Source: a candidate division NC10 bacterium CSP1-5 (GTDB taxonomy: Bacteria > Methylomirabilota > Methylomirabilia > Methylomirabilales > CSP1-5). From it: DNA of 64,000 bases. The notes under the pieces are model-generated. The model saw only the letters and a list, made by a program, of their open reading frames with translations. It was not told the origin of the DNA and did no database searches. The stretch is from positions 33,776 to 97,775 of the forward strand of contig LDXR01000013.1 of the NCBI GenBank assembly GCA_001443495.1, read 5' to 3'. The position numbers and the translations under genes are program-made. Position 1 is the stretch's first letter. Each line of letters opens with the position of its first letter. This document shows positions 1 through 8,268 of this stretch, piece after piece.

Positions 1-504
1 GATCTTCTCGTCAATCACCCCCACCGCGAGGGCCCCCCTGGCCGTGGGCATAGGGGCCCGCGCCCGCCAACGGTCTCGATCCGGGTCGTATTCCCAGACC
101 TCTTTCATGGGCCGCCTGAGCGTTGGGATGTCGACAAGCAGGCCCGGGGCGTACCCACCCACGACGTATAATTTGCCGTTCGCCGCGGTCGCAGCGGCAT
201 GGTGCAGCGGTCCAGGCAGGGACGTCTTTGTTTCCCACCGGTCGGTCCGCGGGTCGTACGCCTCGACGGCCCCCGAGGTCCATCCGATGAGGTACTTCAA
301 CCCGCCGATGACATAGATCTTCCCATCAAGCTTCGCGACGGCTACCTCACTCCGCTTGCTGGGCATGGGTGCCCGCATCTCCCAGTGTCCACCAGAAGCC
401 GCTGAACCCACCATGGCGACGCACACGAACATCAAGACGCCGGCCAGGCAGGATCCGTACGTTCTCACTCTCACTCTGTGGTGCACGAAGGCACAGGCGG
501 TCAT
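1..504 (-). CDS. Kelch-repeat secreted protein, 3' end beyond the window
   Basis: This is the first 168 codons of a gene that runs off the left edge. The ATG at 504 follows an AGGAGG ribosome site. Residues 1-37 look like a signal sequence (basic start, then LAGVLMFVCVAMVGSAAS). Kelch blades follow, with the pattern APMPSKRSEVAVAKLDGKIY, VIGG, AYDPRTDRWE and LYVVGGYA. Proteins of this type form extracytoplasmic beta-propellers that bind protein or sugar; no enzyme activity can be assigned. A close paralogue lies at 47178-48146 and shares the same blade phrases. The gene for a small zinc-ribbon protein ends 14 bp upstream. Confidence 0.85.
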   Translation of the reverse strand, partial: MTACAFVHHRVRVRTYGSCLAGVLMFVCVAMVGSAASGGHWEMRAPMPSKRSEVAVAKLDGKIYVIGGLKYLIGWTSGAVEAYDPRTDRWETKTSLPGPLHHAAATAANGKLYVVGGYAPGLLVDIPTLRRPMKEVWEYDPDRDRWRARAPMPTARGALAVGVIDEKI

Positions 505-518
505 CGGTCGTCCTCCTG

Positions 519-710
519 TTACGCCTCCTCTACGTGCTCGTAGATGACGGTTCCGCACGTGGCGCAGCGGTCGGAAAAGCGGATCAAGACTTCGGGATCG
601 TACTTGGCATGGGCCGAGTAGTAGCCTCGGGTCACCTCGGTTCGCTCCACTTCGGTTCCACCGCATGTCGGACACCGGGTCAGGTCGCGCACGGGCCGCT
701 CTTCCATCAC
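519..710 (-). CDS. Small two-knuckle zinc-ribbon protein
   Basis: A 63-residue protein with two CxxC pairs, CPTCGG near residue 15 and CATCGT near residue 49. That is the spacing of a rubredoxin-like or zinc-ribbon fold that would bind one zinc ion. Its ATG (ATGATG at 710) overlaps the stop of the upstream PUA-like gene by 4 bp, so it is probably translationally coupled to the RNA methyltransferase genes. A role in RNA or ribosome work is only an inference from this position. No family name is recognised. Confidence 0.75.
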   Translation of the reverse strand: MMEERPVRDLTRCPTCGGTEVERTEVTRGYYSAHAKYDPEVLIRFSDRCATCGTVIYEHVEEA

Positions 711-1192
711 TCATCCTCCCCCCTCTGGGGGCGGCCACTCATGAGGGCGTCCACCCACGCCCGAGGAAGCTGTGATCTCAGCCCCGCCTCCCCGTGGAGG
801 GCGCAGCCCAGTATCTTTCCCTCATAGCGCACCGCCACGTACCCCCTGTCCGTCAGGAAGGGCCCCGGCAGGACTTGCCCATGCAAAAAGGGGTCAAGTC
901 GCGCCGGACTGAGCTCGACGACGTTTTTGACAATGGCGTCTTCAAGGAGGAGTAAGGCGGCGGTCGTGGGTTTCCAGTGGCCTCCCCGCTTCCGAAGCAG
1001 CGGCAACCCCGCGGCCTCGACCTTGAACGCGGTGAGGGTCTCTTGAACACCGGCGACGTCCGCTATCGCCCACACGGTCTTTCCGCGGGTGAGAAACCGT
1101 AGGCCTTCCAGCATGGTGCCGGGCACGCCGAACCGCCTGCTCCAGTATTCGAGGATCTCCTGTGCTTCACCCGGGCTTACGGAGACGAGCAA
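707..1192 (-). CDS. PUA-like RNA-binding domain protein (RsmF C-terminal domain type)
   Basis: The product resembles the PUA-like domain that closes RsmF-type rRNA m5C methyltransferases, with phrases such as AAGLPLLRKRGGHWKPTT, then LHGQVLPGPF and KILGCALHG. In the family this domain positions the RNA substrate. Here it is encoded separately from the catalytic domain, which ends at 1167 in another reading frame. The reading frame is open well upstream, but that part is the shadow of the methyltransferase. The best start is a TTG at 1192, giving 161 residues (MLVSVSPGEAQEIL) and a 26-bp overlap with the upstream gene. Either the pair is translationally coupled or a frameshift split one protein. 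The start codon is uncertain. Confidence 0.7.
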   Translation of the reverse strand: MLVSVSPGEAQEILEYWSRRFGVPGTMLEGLRFLTRGKTVWAIADVAGVQETLTAFKVEAAGLPLLRKRGGHWKPTTAALLLLEDAIVKNVVELSPARLDPFLHGQVLPGPFLTDRGYVAVRYEGKILGCALHGEAGLRSQLPRAWVDALMSGRPQRGEDE

Positions 1193-2069
1193 TGAAGAAC
1201 CCCCACGAGTTGACGAGGTGTGGATAGAACCGAGTCGCCAGTTTGAGAGAGGGGTGAAACTGGTGTCCGTTCCACGACTCGAGGCCGGGCGCATGAGGCA
1301 AGGGGGTCTCGATCGGAATAAGCTCGGCCCGTCCCTCCTCCACGACCGGATGGAGCACCGCTTCGTTTTCCTCTGGGGCGTAGGTGCAGGTCGAGTAGAC
1401 GAGCGTCCCACCCGGCCGGAGCAACTTGAGGCCGTGAGTCACCAGCATCTGCTGCAGCCGCTGTAGCCGGCGACTGACCTCCGGATCCTCGGTCAGCGGC
1501 GTCCGGGCCCCGACCCGATACGTCCCCTCCGCCGAGCACGGGGGATCGAGAAGAATCCGGGCAAAGCGCATCCGCATCGGAAAGCTCTGCCCCCGATACC
1601 GTGTCACGATAATGCTGGTGATCCCGAGGCGATCGCTGTGCGACCGGAGAATACCGATCCGCCGGTGGCTGACATCGTTGGCCACGATGAGGGCCTGGTT
1701 CCGCGTGAGCTGAGCCAGGTACGTGGCTTTCCCCCCTGGCGCGGCGCACAGATCGAGGAGGTGCTCCCCCGCCTGCGCATCCAGGATGAGCGCTGGAAGC
1801 ATCGATGTCAGTCCCTGGACCTGGTACCATCCCCGGAAATACTCGAGGGTGCTCCCGGGGTTCTCGACGCTCTCCCACCGGAATGCCTCCGGAATCTCCG
1901 TAACTGGTGCGAGAGGATAGCCTTGCTCTGCCATCGCCTGTCGGAATTTGTCCGACTCGACGCGCAATGTATTGGCCCGAATGTGGGTCGGCGGCCGAAT
2001 CTCCACGGCCTTGAGAAACGATGAAAAGTCGGGAATGATGTCGCGGTACCGCTCGAAGGCCGGAACCAT
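1167..2069 (-). CDS. RsmB/RsmF-type RNA cytosine-C5 methyltransferase
   Basis: A 300-residue NOL1/NOP2/Sun-family enzyme that transfers a methyl group from SAM to C5 of cytosine in rRNA or tRNA. The SAM site reads LLDLCAAPGGKATYLA. The two catalytic cysteines are in DPPCSAEGTYR (motif IV) and YSTCTYAPEENEAV (motif VI). The start chosen is the ATG at 2069 (MVPAFERYRDII), 1 bp after the ribokinase stop; the longer open frame upstream is ribokinase shadow. The PUA-like RNA-binding domain usual in RsmF is absent from the C-terminus and is found in the next gene. The exact RNA target cannot be read from the sequence. Confidence 0.92.
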   Translation of the reverse strand: MVPAFERYRDIIPDFSSFLKAVEIRPPTHIRANTLRVESDKFRQAMAEQGYPLAPVTEIPEAFRWESVENPGSTLEYFRGWYQVQGLTSMLPALILDAQAGEHLLDLCAAPGGKATYLAQLTRNQALIVANDVSHRRIGILRSHSDRLGITSIIVTRYRGQSFPMRMRFARILLDPPCSAEGTYRVGARTPLTEDPEVSRRLQRLQQMLVTHGLKLLRPGGTLVYSTCTYAPEENEAVLHPVVEEGRAELIPIETPLPHAPGLESWNGHQFHPSLKLATRFYPHLVNSWGFFIARLRKPG

Positions 2070-2070
2070 G

Positions 2071-2988
2071 TCACTGCCCTGAGGAGAGGAGCGCATCAAT
2101 GGCGGTGCGGTCGGGAAGCGACTCCTGGGCTCCCCGACGCGTCGTCGCCAGCGCGCCCGCAGCGTTTGCAAAGGGAATGGCCTTTTCGAGCGTCCTGCCC
2201 TCGGCCAATGCTGCAGCGAGTGCTCCGTTAAAGGCGTCACCCGCGCCGGTGGAATCGACCGGGCGGACGGAGAAGGCCGGGAAGTGCCGTGCCCCGCCCT
2301 TGCCTACCCACAGAGCGCCGCGGACTCCGAGGGTCATGATGACATCCCCGCAGCCCATCTCCAGGAGCCGGTCGCCCGCTTTCTTCGCTCCGTTGAGATC
2401 CTTCACCGGCACGCCGGTCAGGGCGGAGGCCTCCGTTTCATTGGGCGTCAAAAGATCCACCAGGGAGAAATCCTCACGACGAAGAGGGGTGGCCGGCGCG
2501 GGATTCAGGATGGTCCGCATCCTCTTCTCTTTCGCTCGTCGAAGGACCCAGTGGACCGTTTCGCGCGGGGTTTCCAACTGTACGAGCAGGATCGCCCCCC
2601 CGAGGAGCTGATCCCGGCTCTCAAGCTCCTCCGGAGTCAGACGGTAGTTGCACCCCGGAACAACCACAATCTGATTTCCCCCTGATGGATCAACGAGGAT
2701 AAAAGCCACACCCGTGCCACAGGCGGCATCTGAGATCAACCCAGCCCCATCGATCCCTACCGTTTCGAGATTCTTGCGGATCTCCTCGCCATGCCGGTCT
2801 TGTCCTACCTTGCCGATGAACATAACGTCCGCCCCGGCGCGTCGAGCGGCCACAGCCTGGTTTGCCCCTTTGCCCCCGAAGGAGACTAGTAGATCCCGAC
2901 CGAAGATCGTCTCGCCCTGCTCGGGTGCTCGATCCACCTGGACGGTGAAGTCGATGTTGGCCGATCCAACGACTACGACCGCCGACAT
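2071..2988 (-). CDS. rbsK: Ribokinase (PfkB family)
   Basis: A 305-residue sugar kinase that probably phosphorylates ribose to ribose-5-phosphate. Both PfkB signatures are visible: GGKGANQAVAARRAG near residue 40, and DSTGAGDAFNGALAAAL near residue 245 with the catalytic Asp. The N-terminus MSAVVVVGSANIDFTVQVDR is typical of ribokinases. The start overlaps the end of the nucleoside hydrolase gene by 16 bp. The pair reads as a nucleoside salvage operon in which the hydrolase releases ribose and this kinase traps it. Other PfkB substrates cannot be excluded. Confidence 0.93.
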   Translation of the reverse strand: MSAVVVVGSANIDFTVQVDRAPEQGETIFGRDLLVSFGGKGANQAVAARRAGADVMFIGKVGQDRHGEEIRKNLETVGIDGAGLISDAACGTGVAFILVDPSGGNQIVVVPGCNYRLTPEELESRDQLLGGAILLVQLETPRETVHWVLRRAKEKRMRTILNPAPATPLRREDFSLVDLLTPNETEASALTGVPVKDLNGAKKAGDRLLEMGCGDVIMTLGVRGALWVGKGGARHFPAFSVRPVDSTGAGDAFNGALAAALAEGRTLEKAIPFANAAGALATTRRGAQESLPDRTAIDALLSSGQ

Positions 2989-3944
2989 AGACGTTCCACA
3001 AAGAGGCTAAGGAAACGGTCCGCGTCCACGTCCAGCGCAACCTCAACGTTGGGCTGCCCTTCGGCCCGAAAGGGACGGCGGTCCGCTACTGTCATCCCCG
3101 TAGTGATCTCACCACGCGTCTCTACTTGGACAAAGAGTGGCCGAGTCTTCACCAGATTCGGGTCGATGGCGACGCCTACCGTGAGCGGGTCGTGCAGGGT
3201 GATCCCGGCAAAGCCTTCCCATTTCTCGGAGAAGGCGATGAGATGAGCGGTACAGTCCAGCAGGAACTGAGCAGGGAGATCGGCAAGAGGCTCTACCCAG
3301 GTTCGCAGCGCATCCCCCGAAAGTCGGACCCGCTCCGTCACATCGAGAGGGATGAGCGTGAGTGGCAACCCCGAGCCCAACACAATGCGGGCCGCCTCGG
3401 GATCCGTGGCAATGTTGAACTCTGCCGTCGCCGAGGTGTTCCCCGGGACGAGGACGGCCCCCCCCATACTGATGATCCGGGAAATCTTCTCCATCGTCTT
3501 GCGGTCCCGGCGGAGCGCTTGAGCAATATTGGTGAGGGGTCCTAGCGTGATCAGCGTGATCTCACCGGGATACCGACGAACGAGTTCGAGGATCAGATCT
3601 GCCGCTTCCATCGCCGCCGGGCTCTGTCGCGGTCGGGGATATCGGGGGAGGCCATCCGGATTCCGATGACGGAGGAGTCCTCCAAGCCCGTCCTCTCCGT
3701 GGACATCCAGGGCTGGCCGGAGTTCGCACTCGAGGGGGCGGGCCGCGCCCCGCGCGACGACAGGGCGCGGCTCCGGCGCGAGGAGGTCCAGGATCAGGAA
3801 GACATTCCTGGTGCAGTCCTCGACCCGCGTGTTGCCGGCCACCGTGGTGATCGCCTCAACCGCGAGTTCCGGTGACTGCAAAGCCAGGAAGAGGGCCAGG
3901 GCATCGTCAATCCCCGGATCCGTATCGATGATGACTCGCTTCAT
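2973..3944 (-). CDS. Inosine-uridine preferring nucleoside hydrolase
   Basis: A 323-residue enzyme that hydrolyses the N-glycosidic bond of ribonucleosides to base and ribose. The calcium-binding Asp cluster is in the N-terminal IIDTDPGIDDALAL, and a second family block reads NIATDPEAARIVL. The ATG at 3944 (MKRVIIDTDPGIDD) is the family start; the upstream open frame runs through repeat DNA and is not coding. It overlaps the ribokinase start, which supports joint use in nucleoside catabolism. The length matches RihA/RihB enzymes. Confidence 0.93.
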   Translation of the reverse strand: MKRVIIDTDPGIDDALALFLALQSPELAVEAITTVAGNTRVEDCTRNVFLILDLLAPEPRPVVARGAARPLECELRPALDVHGEDGLGGLLRHRNPDGLPRYPRPRQSPAAMEAADLILELVRRYPGEITLITLGPLTNIAQALRRDRKTMEKISRIISMGGAVLVPGNTSATAEFNIATDPEAARIVLGSGLPLTLIPLDVTERVRLSGDALRTWVEPLADLPAQFLLDCTAHLIAFSEKWEGFAGITLHDPLTVGVAIDPNLVKTRPLFVQVETRGEITTGMTVADRRPFRAEGQPNVEVALDVDADRFLSLFVERLCRRS

Positions 3945-3950
3945 CTTGCT

Positions 3951-3991
3951 GTCCGAAGTCCAACGTCCGATTTCCGAAGTCCGAAGTCGCC
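3951..3991. repeat. Degenerate 7-8-bp repeat cluster upstream of the nucleoside hydrolase
   Basis: Four to five imperfect copies of a unit close to tCCGAAGTc lie directly before the start codon of the nucleoside hydrolase, two of them in perfect tandem. Similar clusters with other unit sequences lie at 45141, 48148, 53872 and 54875. No inverse half is seen at this copy. Confidence 0.6.
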
Positions 3992-4140
3992 ATGAGCGAG
4001 GGCTGGAGGACGGCAAGAAATTCGGGAAGCGGTCGGGTACTCGAGCCAATCGTATAGATGGTTCCGGACTCTCCTTGTAGGCCTCTCGCTTTCTGCTCGG
4101 TTCGCGGCAAGGAGGCAGGAAGGGGCAAACGAAGTGAGGC

Positions 4141-5091
4141 TTAAGGAGTCGACCGCGCGTCGTGAATGCGTTGAGATCGATAGCGGACCGCGACGTAGTA
4201 TAGGAAGAGCATCATCGCGACCCAGCCGAAAAGGGCTGGCCCCACGCCGTCCGCCCCGAAGAGCCACCCTCTCAGCCCCCCTTTGCTCATGAAGAGGTCA
4301 TCGCCCTTGTCCATAAAGTTCCAGGCGGCGTGCAGACCGATGGGAAAATAGAGGCTCCCGGTCCTGATGAAGGTGTAGTTGAGAACCACGCCTATCACGA
4401 AAAAGCTTAGAAAATAGACCACGTAGGTCTCGCCGGGGTTGACGAGCGTCCAGAGGTGCTCCTGAAGCCCGCGCAACCCGAGCCCCCACTCGATGGCCCC
4501 AAGCTTCACCGGGACGCGAGCCTTGAACAGGAAGTGGTAGAAACTGAAGAGGCTGCTGGTCACCACCACGGACCCCACCGTCCCTATCCACCGCTCAACG
4601 ACCTGGAAGATCATTCCGCGAAACATGATCTCCTTGAGCAGACCCACGGCGCTTCCGACAACGAGCAGCTCACCAATATCTCTAAGCAGGGGCCACCCGG
4701 ACTTATGCAGCTCGATGTATCGTGCCCCTACTAGGACGGAAGCCCCGATAATGATCATATAGCCGATAATCGCCCAGAAGAATCCTTGCCAGAGGAGGAG
4801 CCTCCAGCCGGGCTGAAAGCGCAGCCCGAGGGAACTGAGCGAGGTGAAACCCAGCCGCCGCACATTGAAAACGAGAAAGCCCATCGTCACGAACTGGAGG
4901 ATGTTGTACCAGACCTTCGCGTAATCGTACCCGTCCGGATAGAGGTGGGTACCAAGGAGCCGGGGCAGGCCGGGGACGATGGGCAGCAAGAACTCGACAA
5001 TCGGCATGACCAAAGGGGCAAGGATGATCGTGACCACAATGATCCCGGCCACGTTCATGAGAAAGATCAAAGCGCCTCGGCCCTTGTTCAT
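4141..5091 (-). CDS. CPBP (Abi/Rce1-like) family membrane protease
   Basis: A 316-residue integral membrane protein with about eight hydrophobic segments. It belongs to the CPBP glutamic-type intramembrane protease family. Motif 2 (FSFYHFLF) and motif 3 (GLHAAWNFMD) carry the expected His and Asn. Motif 1, normally EExxxR, reads KEIMFRG at residues 153-159, so the first Glu is Lys while the second Glu and the Arg remain. This could alter or abolish activity. The ATG at 5091 (MNKGRGALIFLMN) has a GGGGACAGG ribosome site. The substrate is unknown. Confidence 0.88.
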   Translation of the reverse strand: MNKGRGALIFLMNVAGIIVVTIILAPLVMPIVEFLLPIVPGLPRLLGTHLYPDGYDYAKVWYNILQFVTMGFLVFNVRRLGFTSLSSLGLRFQPGWRLLLWQGFFWAIIGYMIIIGASVLVGARYIELHKSGWPLLRDIGELLVVGSAVGLLKEIMFRGMIFQVVERWIGTVGSVVVTSSLFSFYHFLFKARVPVKLGAIEWGLGLRGLQEHLWTLVNPGETYVVYFLSFFVIGVVLNYTFIRTGSLYFPIGLHAAWNFMDKGDDLFMSKGGLRGWLFGADGVGPALFGWVAMMLFLYYVAVRYRSQRIHDARSTP

Positions 5092-5146
5092 CCTGTCCCC
5101 CTCGATGAAAAAAACCGCCTCAGCTTGAAGCGTCCGACGCACCTTG

Positions 5147-5245
5147 TCAAGGGAAAACAATGATCGCGAATTCCACGAGCCGCACGATGATCTCTTTGCC
5201 ATCCATCCCGACCACGTCGGTCTTGAGCAGCTCGCTCACCCACAC
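5147..5245 (-). pseudogene. Possible remnant of a small cupin gene
   Basis: A 32-codon frame starts with GTG behind a strong GGAGGGAGGAGGGG ribosome site and contains LLKTDVVGMDGKEIIVRLVE. This resembles the beginning of short cupin proteins, in which a metal-binding His motif should follow. The frame stops where that motif is expected, and the CPBP gene begins 55 bp downstream. It reads as the 5' stub of a deleted gene, although a tiny real peptide cannot be excluded. Confidence 0.35.
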
Positions 5246-5316
5246 AGGCCCCTCCTCCCTCCGCTGAGGGGTTGCTCGATTCACCGGGAGACCCGAAGAG
5301 GCTATGACGGGGCAAT

Positions 5317-6078
5317 TCAAGGAGTTAAATTGTTCATAAATTGCTTTAACTTTTTAAAGTAATCTTCCCCTCCGGCAAGATATGTATCGTTGTGGGTGGC
5401 CCCGCGGATCAGGTAGAACTCTTTGGGCGGAGAGGCCGTCTCGTACAGACGTTTCCCCATCCACAGCGGGATAATCTCGTCATGCTCGCCGTGGATCACC
5501 AGCTTGGGGACCGCCACCTTCCCGATCAGCGCGAGGGAGTCGTATTTGACCGTGCCCGGCGGCAACGCGGGGAGGAAACGAAAATAGAGACGCATCACAT
5601 CGTCGGTCGAGGTAAAGGCCGACTCCAGAATGATCCCAAGACACGGGCGCTCGACCGCAACGGCAGTCGCCAGGGCGCTTCCCAGCGACCGTCCAAAGAG
5701 GACGACGCGGCTCGGGTCAACGTCGGCGCGGGAGCACAGATATCCGAAGGCCGCAAAGGCATCCCGAAACGTGCCGGCCTTCGAGATCTCCCCTTCGCTC
5801 TTGCCGTACTCCCGATAATCGAAGATAAAGATGTTCACCCGCGCGTGCGCATGCAGGAGGGCGATGTTCTCGAGGCGGTGGCTGATGTTCCCGGCATTGC
5901 CGTGAAACCAGAGGAGTGTGATGGAACTCTTCTGAAAAGGGACGTACCATCCGTGAAGGCGAATGCCATCGTCGGTCGTAAAGAACACCTCCTCATAGGC
6001 GAGCCCCAGGTCGGCGGGGGTTCCGATCAGGGTGGGATCGGGAAAAAAGACCGTGCCCTTCTCGGGGAAAAATGTCAT
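5317..6078 (-). CDS. Alpha/beta hydrolase (BEM46-like)
   Basis: A 253-residue serine hydrolase fold. The oxyanion HGNAGN block is near residue 59. The nucleophile is in GRSLGSA (Ser131), the acid in HGEHDEIIP and the histidine in GATHND. This order matches the BEM46/peptidase S9-like group of small esterases, whose natural substrates are mostly unknown. There is no clear signal peptide, so it is probably cytoplasmic or membrane-associated. Its start lies 3 bp from the stop of the M48 protease gene, suggesting one transcript. Confidence 0.9.
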   Translation of the reverse strand: MTFFPEKGTVFFPDPTLIGTPADLGLAYEEVFFTTDDGIRLHGWYVPFQKSSITLLWFHGNAGNISHRLENIALLHAHARVNIFIFDYREYGKSEGEISKAGTFRDAFAAFGYLCSRADVDPSRVVLFGRSLGSALATAVAVERPCLGIILESAFTSTDDVMRLYFRFLPALPPGTVKYDSLALIGKVAVPKLVIHGEHDEIIPLWMGKRLYETASPPKEFYLIRGATHNDTYLAGGEDYFKKLKQFMNNLTP

Positions 6079-6081
6079 GGG

Positions 6082-6900
6082 CTATCTGATACTGAGTCCG
6101 GGGAGGAGACGCGTACTCTCTGCGATCTGGTCTGGAGACGGACGATAGTAGGTCAGGGCGTTGGGCATCAAGCCCTGCAGATCTTGGATGCGAGTCCGGG
6201 GGCTCGGGTGGGTCGAGAGAAATTCAGGGGGCGCCTGGCGGTCTTGCTCCCCCATCCGCTGCCACAGTTGCACCGCCTCTCTGGGATCGTAGCCGGCCTG
6301 GGCCATCAGGACCAGCCCGATCCGGTCTGCCTCCGACTCCTGAAGGCGACCGTAGGGAAGGAGAACACCGACGTTCGCTCCCAGGCCATAGGCGGTCATG
6401 ACCCCCTGCACCACCCCGGGGTCCCTTCCCGCCATCCCGGCCTGGACGGCCACTGCCCCCATCTGGGCCAGCAGCCCATGGCTGAGCCGCTCCCCTCCAT
6501 GTCGCGCCAGCACATGCGCCACCTCGTGGGCCATCACGGCCGCCAATCCCCCCTCGGTCTTTGCCACGGGGAACATGCCGGTATAGACCGCCACTTTCCC
6601 CCCGGGAAGGGCAAACGCGTTCGCCGTCTTGGGATTGTCGACGACCACGAATTGCCACTGAAAATCGGGGCGCCTGGCCGCGTTCGCAACGCGCGACCCG
6701 ATTCGGTCCACCACCGCCTGGAGGACGGGATCGTGTGATACCTTCTCCTTGGAAAGGATCTGCTGAAAGGCTTGCGCGCCCAGCTGATTCTCTTCTCCTA
6801 GTGAGATGAGCATGAGCTGAGAGCGCTGCGTGTATGGCGCGGTGGTGCAGGCCGTCAATAGGAGCACCGGCACTAGGATTATTCCCGGGATCCTTTTCAT
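6082..6900 (-). CDS. M48-family zinc metalloprotease, lipoprotein
   Basis: A 272-residue periplasmic protease of the BepA/LoiP type. The start MKRIPGIILVPVLLLTAC has a lipobox with Cys18 for lipid attachment. The zinc site HEVAH is at residues 125-129, and the third ligand is in QESEADRIG. The STHPSPRTRI block near the C-terminus is typical of this subfamily. Such enzymes degrade or repair misfolded outer-membrane proteins, so the likely site of action is the outer membrane inner face. Start 6900 was chosen over an upstream ATG because it gives the signal peptide. Confidence 0.92.
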   Translation of the reverse strand: MKRIPGIILVPVLLLTACTTAPYTQRSQLMLISLGEENQLGAQAFQQILSKEKVSHDPVLQAVVDRIGSRVANAARRPDFQWQFVVVDNPKTANAFALPGGKVAVYTGMFPVAKTEGGLAAVMAHEVAHVLARHGGERLSHGLLAQMGAVAVQAGMAGRDPGVVQGVMTAYGLGANVGVLLPYGRLQESEADRIGLVLMAQAGYDPREAVQLWQRMGEQDRQAPPEFLSTHPSPRTRIQDLQGLMPNALTYYRPSPDQIAESTRLLPGLSIR

Positions 6901-7059
6901 GCTCGAGATCACGGTCTTCCCCGTCCCCATGGGTGCTGCGGATCCGAGTGGCGACGGCACACTACCATATTCGGCACCTGTGATCAAGCGCCGCTCGGCC
7001 GCCCATCTCTCAATATCTTTGACGGGGCGAGGCCCATCCTATCCGCCGTTGAGACGGCG

Positions 7060-7353
7060 TCAGGTCTTTTGAAACCACCTTCGGAAGAGTTGTTTCAGGT
7101 AGGAATACCCCTCATTTCCCGCAAGAAGCGACCCGATGAAGAACAGGAGCCAGCTGACCGCCCACCCGGTGACCGCGATACCCGCCTTCGTTTCCGATGA
7201 CACCGGTAAGAATGGGATGATCAAAAAGAGCGCGAAGATGCCAAAACTTGTGGCCATCAGCCCTATCCCCACCCGAAACCCTCTTTCCCTTGGACGCAAA
7301 GGAGCCGGCCCAGCCTCTGGGTGACGTCCATGCGGGATTGGTCTGCTCACCAC
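7060..7353 (-). CDS. Small two-helix membrane protein
   Basis: A 97-residue protein with a polar basic N-terminus and two hydrophobic helices (about residues 33-51 and 57-78), then a basic tail FRRWFQKT. The start is a GTG at 7353 behind AAGGGGAA. No family is recognised. It lies 47 bp downstream of the LOG-like gene in the same direction. Confidence 0.65.
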   Translation of the reverse strand: MVSRPIPHGRHPEAGPAPLRPRERGFRVGIGLMATSFGIFALFLIIPFLPVSSETKAGIAVTGWAVSWLLFFIGSLLAGNEGYSYLKQLFRRWFQKT

Positions 7354-7400
7354 GATTCCCCTTCAGGTACGGTAGCCCGCGTCAGCGGTTGATGTGGTAT

Positions 7401-7934
7401 TCACTCTCCGCCCCACGTCCCGATCAATGCCCGTATCGCTGCCTCGGGGGTCCTGACCTCCTGCAGGCTGGCTGTGTGGCTCCCCGTTTCACGCTGCGCA
7501 GTGGCGACTACCGGGCGCCACTGTCGGGCCATCAACAGCACCGGTTTCGGCGGCATCAACCGCTTGTGCATGTATTCCAGCACGAGTGCGAGTTCAAGAA
7601 GCGTGCCAGACCCTCCCGGCAGAATCACGTACGCGTCACCCAGTTCCAACAATCGGCCGAGGCGCGCGAAGAGATCCACGGCCTCTTCATGGTGCGTAAT
7701 AAAGGGATTCGGGGGCGCGCCATACAAGGCGCAGGTGACGCCGATCGTTGCGCCGCCGCCCTGCCGCGCACCCTGTGCTGATGCGGCCATCGTCCCCCCG
7801 TAGCCGCCATTACAGACCACCCACCCGCGCTCTGCGATGGCCAGGCCGAGGCGCTCAGCCCGAACGTAGGCGGGGTCGCCGCGACTGGGACGCGAGCTGC
7901 CAAAGATCGTAACGACACGACGCCCCTCCCACAT
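7401..7934 (-). CDS. LOG-like family protein (putative nucleotide phosphoribohydrolase)
   Basis: A 177-residue Rossmann-type protein of the lysine-decarboxylase-like/LOG superfamily. The nucleotide-binding motif PGGSGTLLE is present near residue 106. The first glycine motif reads GGYGGTM, where cytokinin-activating LOG enzymes have GGGxxGLM. This places it with the broader TIGR00725-like group rather than true LOG. Family members cleave nucleoside 5'-monophosphates or bind nucleotides. The ATG at 7934 is preceded by a clear AGGAGGGG site. Confidence 0.85.
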   Translation of the reverse strand: MWEGRRVVTIFGSSRPSRGDPAYVRAERLGLAIAERGWVVCNGGYGGTMAASAQGARQGGGATIGVTCALYGAPPNPFITHHEEAVDLFARLGRLLELGDAYVILPGGSGTLLELALVLEYMHKRLMPPKPVLLMARQWRPVVATAQRETGSHTASLQEVRTPEAAIRALIGTWGGE

Positions 7935-7983
7935 GGCTCCCCTCCTGTCCCGATCTATTTCCTCCCCTGGTATTCCTCGAGTT

Positions 7984-8208
7984 CTATGAGCAAGGTGAGC
8001 CCTCGTACCGCGTGGACTCTGACCCGGGGTATAGGGCGAGATCCTTGATCACCCACACGAGGAAGAGGCCGACCGTCGCCCACAGCGAGAGATCAATCCA
8101 TTGCCGAAGAAGCCAGAGACCCATCCCCGCCAGCACCCACCCCGGTATCTGAAGCAAGAGATACTTGATCACAGGTCGGAGCTCTCTTGTGGCCTTGCGG
8201 GGTTGCAT
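7984..8208 (-). CDS. Small membrane protein, 74 residues
   Basis: Two hydrophobic helices (about residues 13-32 and 37-58) separated by a short polar turn, with a basic N-terminus MQPRKATRELRP. The phrase VIKDLALYP after helix 2 looks like a conserved motif of short membrane proteins, but I cannot name the family. The gene sits between DUF169 and LOG-like genes in the same direction. Confidence 0.6.
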   Translation of the reverse strand: MQPRKATRELRPVIKYLLLQIPGWVLAGMGLWLLRQWIDLSLWATVGLFLVWVIKDLALYPGSESTRYEGSPCS

Positions 8209-8268
8209 GCGCTCGCGGTCGGTCGGCCGCGGCGAGGAGAAGTGATCACCCGGCAGCCAGGGTGGGTC

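Noticed and set aside
5392..6738. A 448-codon plus-strand frame
   Set aside because: It is antisense to the alpha/beta hydrolase and M48 protease, both with complete motifs.
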